A stretch of 49,826 nt of DNA from DAOUBF01 sp034432795 (GTDB lineage Bacteria; Chloroflexota; Anaerolineae; DSLN01): NCBI GenBank assembly GCA_034432795.1, contig DAOUBF010000065.1, forward strand, positions 1-49,826, read 5' to 3'. The position numbers and the translations under genes were made by a program. Under the pieces are notes generated by a model. It saw only the letters and a program-made list of their open reading frames with translations. It did no database searches and was not told the origin of the DNA. Each line of letters starts with the position of its first letter. Positions within the stretch are counted from its first letter, which is position 1. This document shows positions 49,309 to 49,826 of the stretch, piece by piece.

Positions 49309-49826
49309 TCATCTCTCCGTTTTTGTGCGGTCCACCCCCAGAAACACCGCCAGTTCCTCCACCGCCTCCTGAAATCCAATCCCGCGCCACTTCATCCAAA
49401 AATCAATGATGGACCCGCCCCCACAGCCGGCGAAGCAGTGCCAGAAGTTGCCGTCTTTGTTCACCCCGAAGCTTTTCACCCGGTCGTCGTGGAAGGGACA
49501 ATGCCCCACTGCCCCGCTCCCTGTAGGGGTCAACGCCACATAGCGGCTGATGAACTCTAAAGCCGGCGCAGCCGCCTTGACCCGCTCCCACACCGCGCCT
49601 TTCCCGGCGGGCGTTCTCCCCCTGGGCTTCTCAGGAAGCCCCACGTAATAGCTCACAGCCTCCTCCGGCACTTTAGGCATCCCCGCCAGGGCCGCGAGTT
49701 GCCCATAGATTGTAGAGGCCAGTGGCCTCCCGTCGGCGGCCAGAAAGCCATACCGCCTCCCGTCTTTCTGATGCACCCCGAAAGGCATGCGCACCAGCGA
49801 CCCCGGCCCCGTCCTGAGCCTGCCCT
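49309..49826 (-). CDS. CHC2 zinc-finger primase-like protein (partial, 5' end beyond the window)
   Basis: The frame is open to the right edge, so the N-terminus is missing; an internal ATG is at 49794. At least 172 residues are visible. Near the C-terminus GHCPFHDDRVKSFGV and FWHCFAGCGGGSIIDF form the CHC2 zinc finger of DnaG-type primases and phage primase/polymerases. The protein ends about 40 residues later, so the zinc finger is at the C-terminal end, not at the N-terminal end as in DnaG. It is likely the last part of an element-borne replication protein, such as a prim-pol with the finger at its end. Confidence 0.75.
   Translation of the reverse strand, partial: GRLRTGPGSLVRMPFGVHQKDGRRYGFLAADGRPLASTIYGQLAALAGMPKVPEEAVSYYVGLPEKPRGRTPAGKGAVWERVKAAAPALEFISRYVALTPTGSGAVGHCPFHDDRVKSFGVNKDGNFWHCFAGCGGGSIIDFWMKWRGIGFQEAVEELAVFLGVDRTKTER

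Overview
The window looks like a chromosomal segment of a high-GC bacterium, most likely a member of the Chloroflexota (Anaerolineae/Caldilineae-like). This is an inference from style, not a marker-gene placement. The clues are secreted proteins with Thr/Pro-rich spacers and a C-terminal '(V/L)xLPL(V/I)' tail, gingipain-type C25 peptidases, many TTG/GTG starts, 4-base start/stop overlaps, and abundant GC-rich palindromic repeats that also sit in frame inside genes.

Layout. From 81 to 24474 every gene is on the minus strand. 81-3305 is a large secreted FG-GAP protein. 3772-9216 is a tightly coupled run: ABC permease, UbiE/MenG methyltransferase, UbiX prenyltransferase, PPOX-fold protein, GT-C glycosyltransferase and SAM methyltransferase. 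A 36-bp perfect palindrome separates it from 9282-19215: sugar-nucleotide epimerase, two C25 peptidases flanking an FN3-like membrane-anchored protein and an S26B-type signal peptidase, and a multi-pass GT-C-like protein. 19691-22000 is a compact RiPP locus: HprK-like kinase, PqqD-type recognition protein, radical SAM/SPASM enzyme and a 48-residue precursor ending in Ser. Then come an FN3-like lipoprotein, a membrane-anchored DsbA-like oxidoreductase and homoserine dehydrogenase.

24764-27676 (plus) carries Pcm, a GT4 glycosyltransferase and a cell-wall amidase. 27677-31106 has a 39-codon antitoxin-like remnant, DUF1801 and VOC proteins, an orphan radical SAM protein and an FHA/Clp-N protein. 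31732-37169 (plus) holds an Asp-box secreted protein, an alpha/beta hydrolase and DNA polymerase I. 37204-39299 is a lower-GC island with two membrane proteins, a GT2 glycosyltransferase and an integron attC-like site. A methyltransferase, a sigma-70 factor, a TyrA-like dehydrogenase, HD and M50 proteins follow. 44841-48773 (plus) holds an SDR/DinB/enoyl-CoA hydratase run, an unknown protein and a 5'-nucleotidase family protein. A tRNA-Lys(CUU) at 48885 marks the edge of an apparent mobile element (excisionase-like HTH and CHC2 zinc-finger primase) that runs off the right end.

The most interesting system is the RiPP locus at 19691-22000. Next are the C25/S26B surface-protein processing operon, the isolated attC cassette, two GAAC-N4-GTTC (LexA-type) boxes in promoters, and a four-copy 11-bp repeat upstream of the sigma factor. 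No rRNA, CRISPR array or transposase was found.
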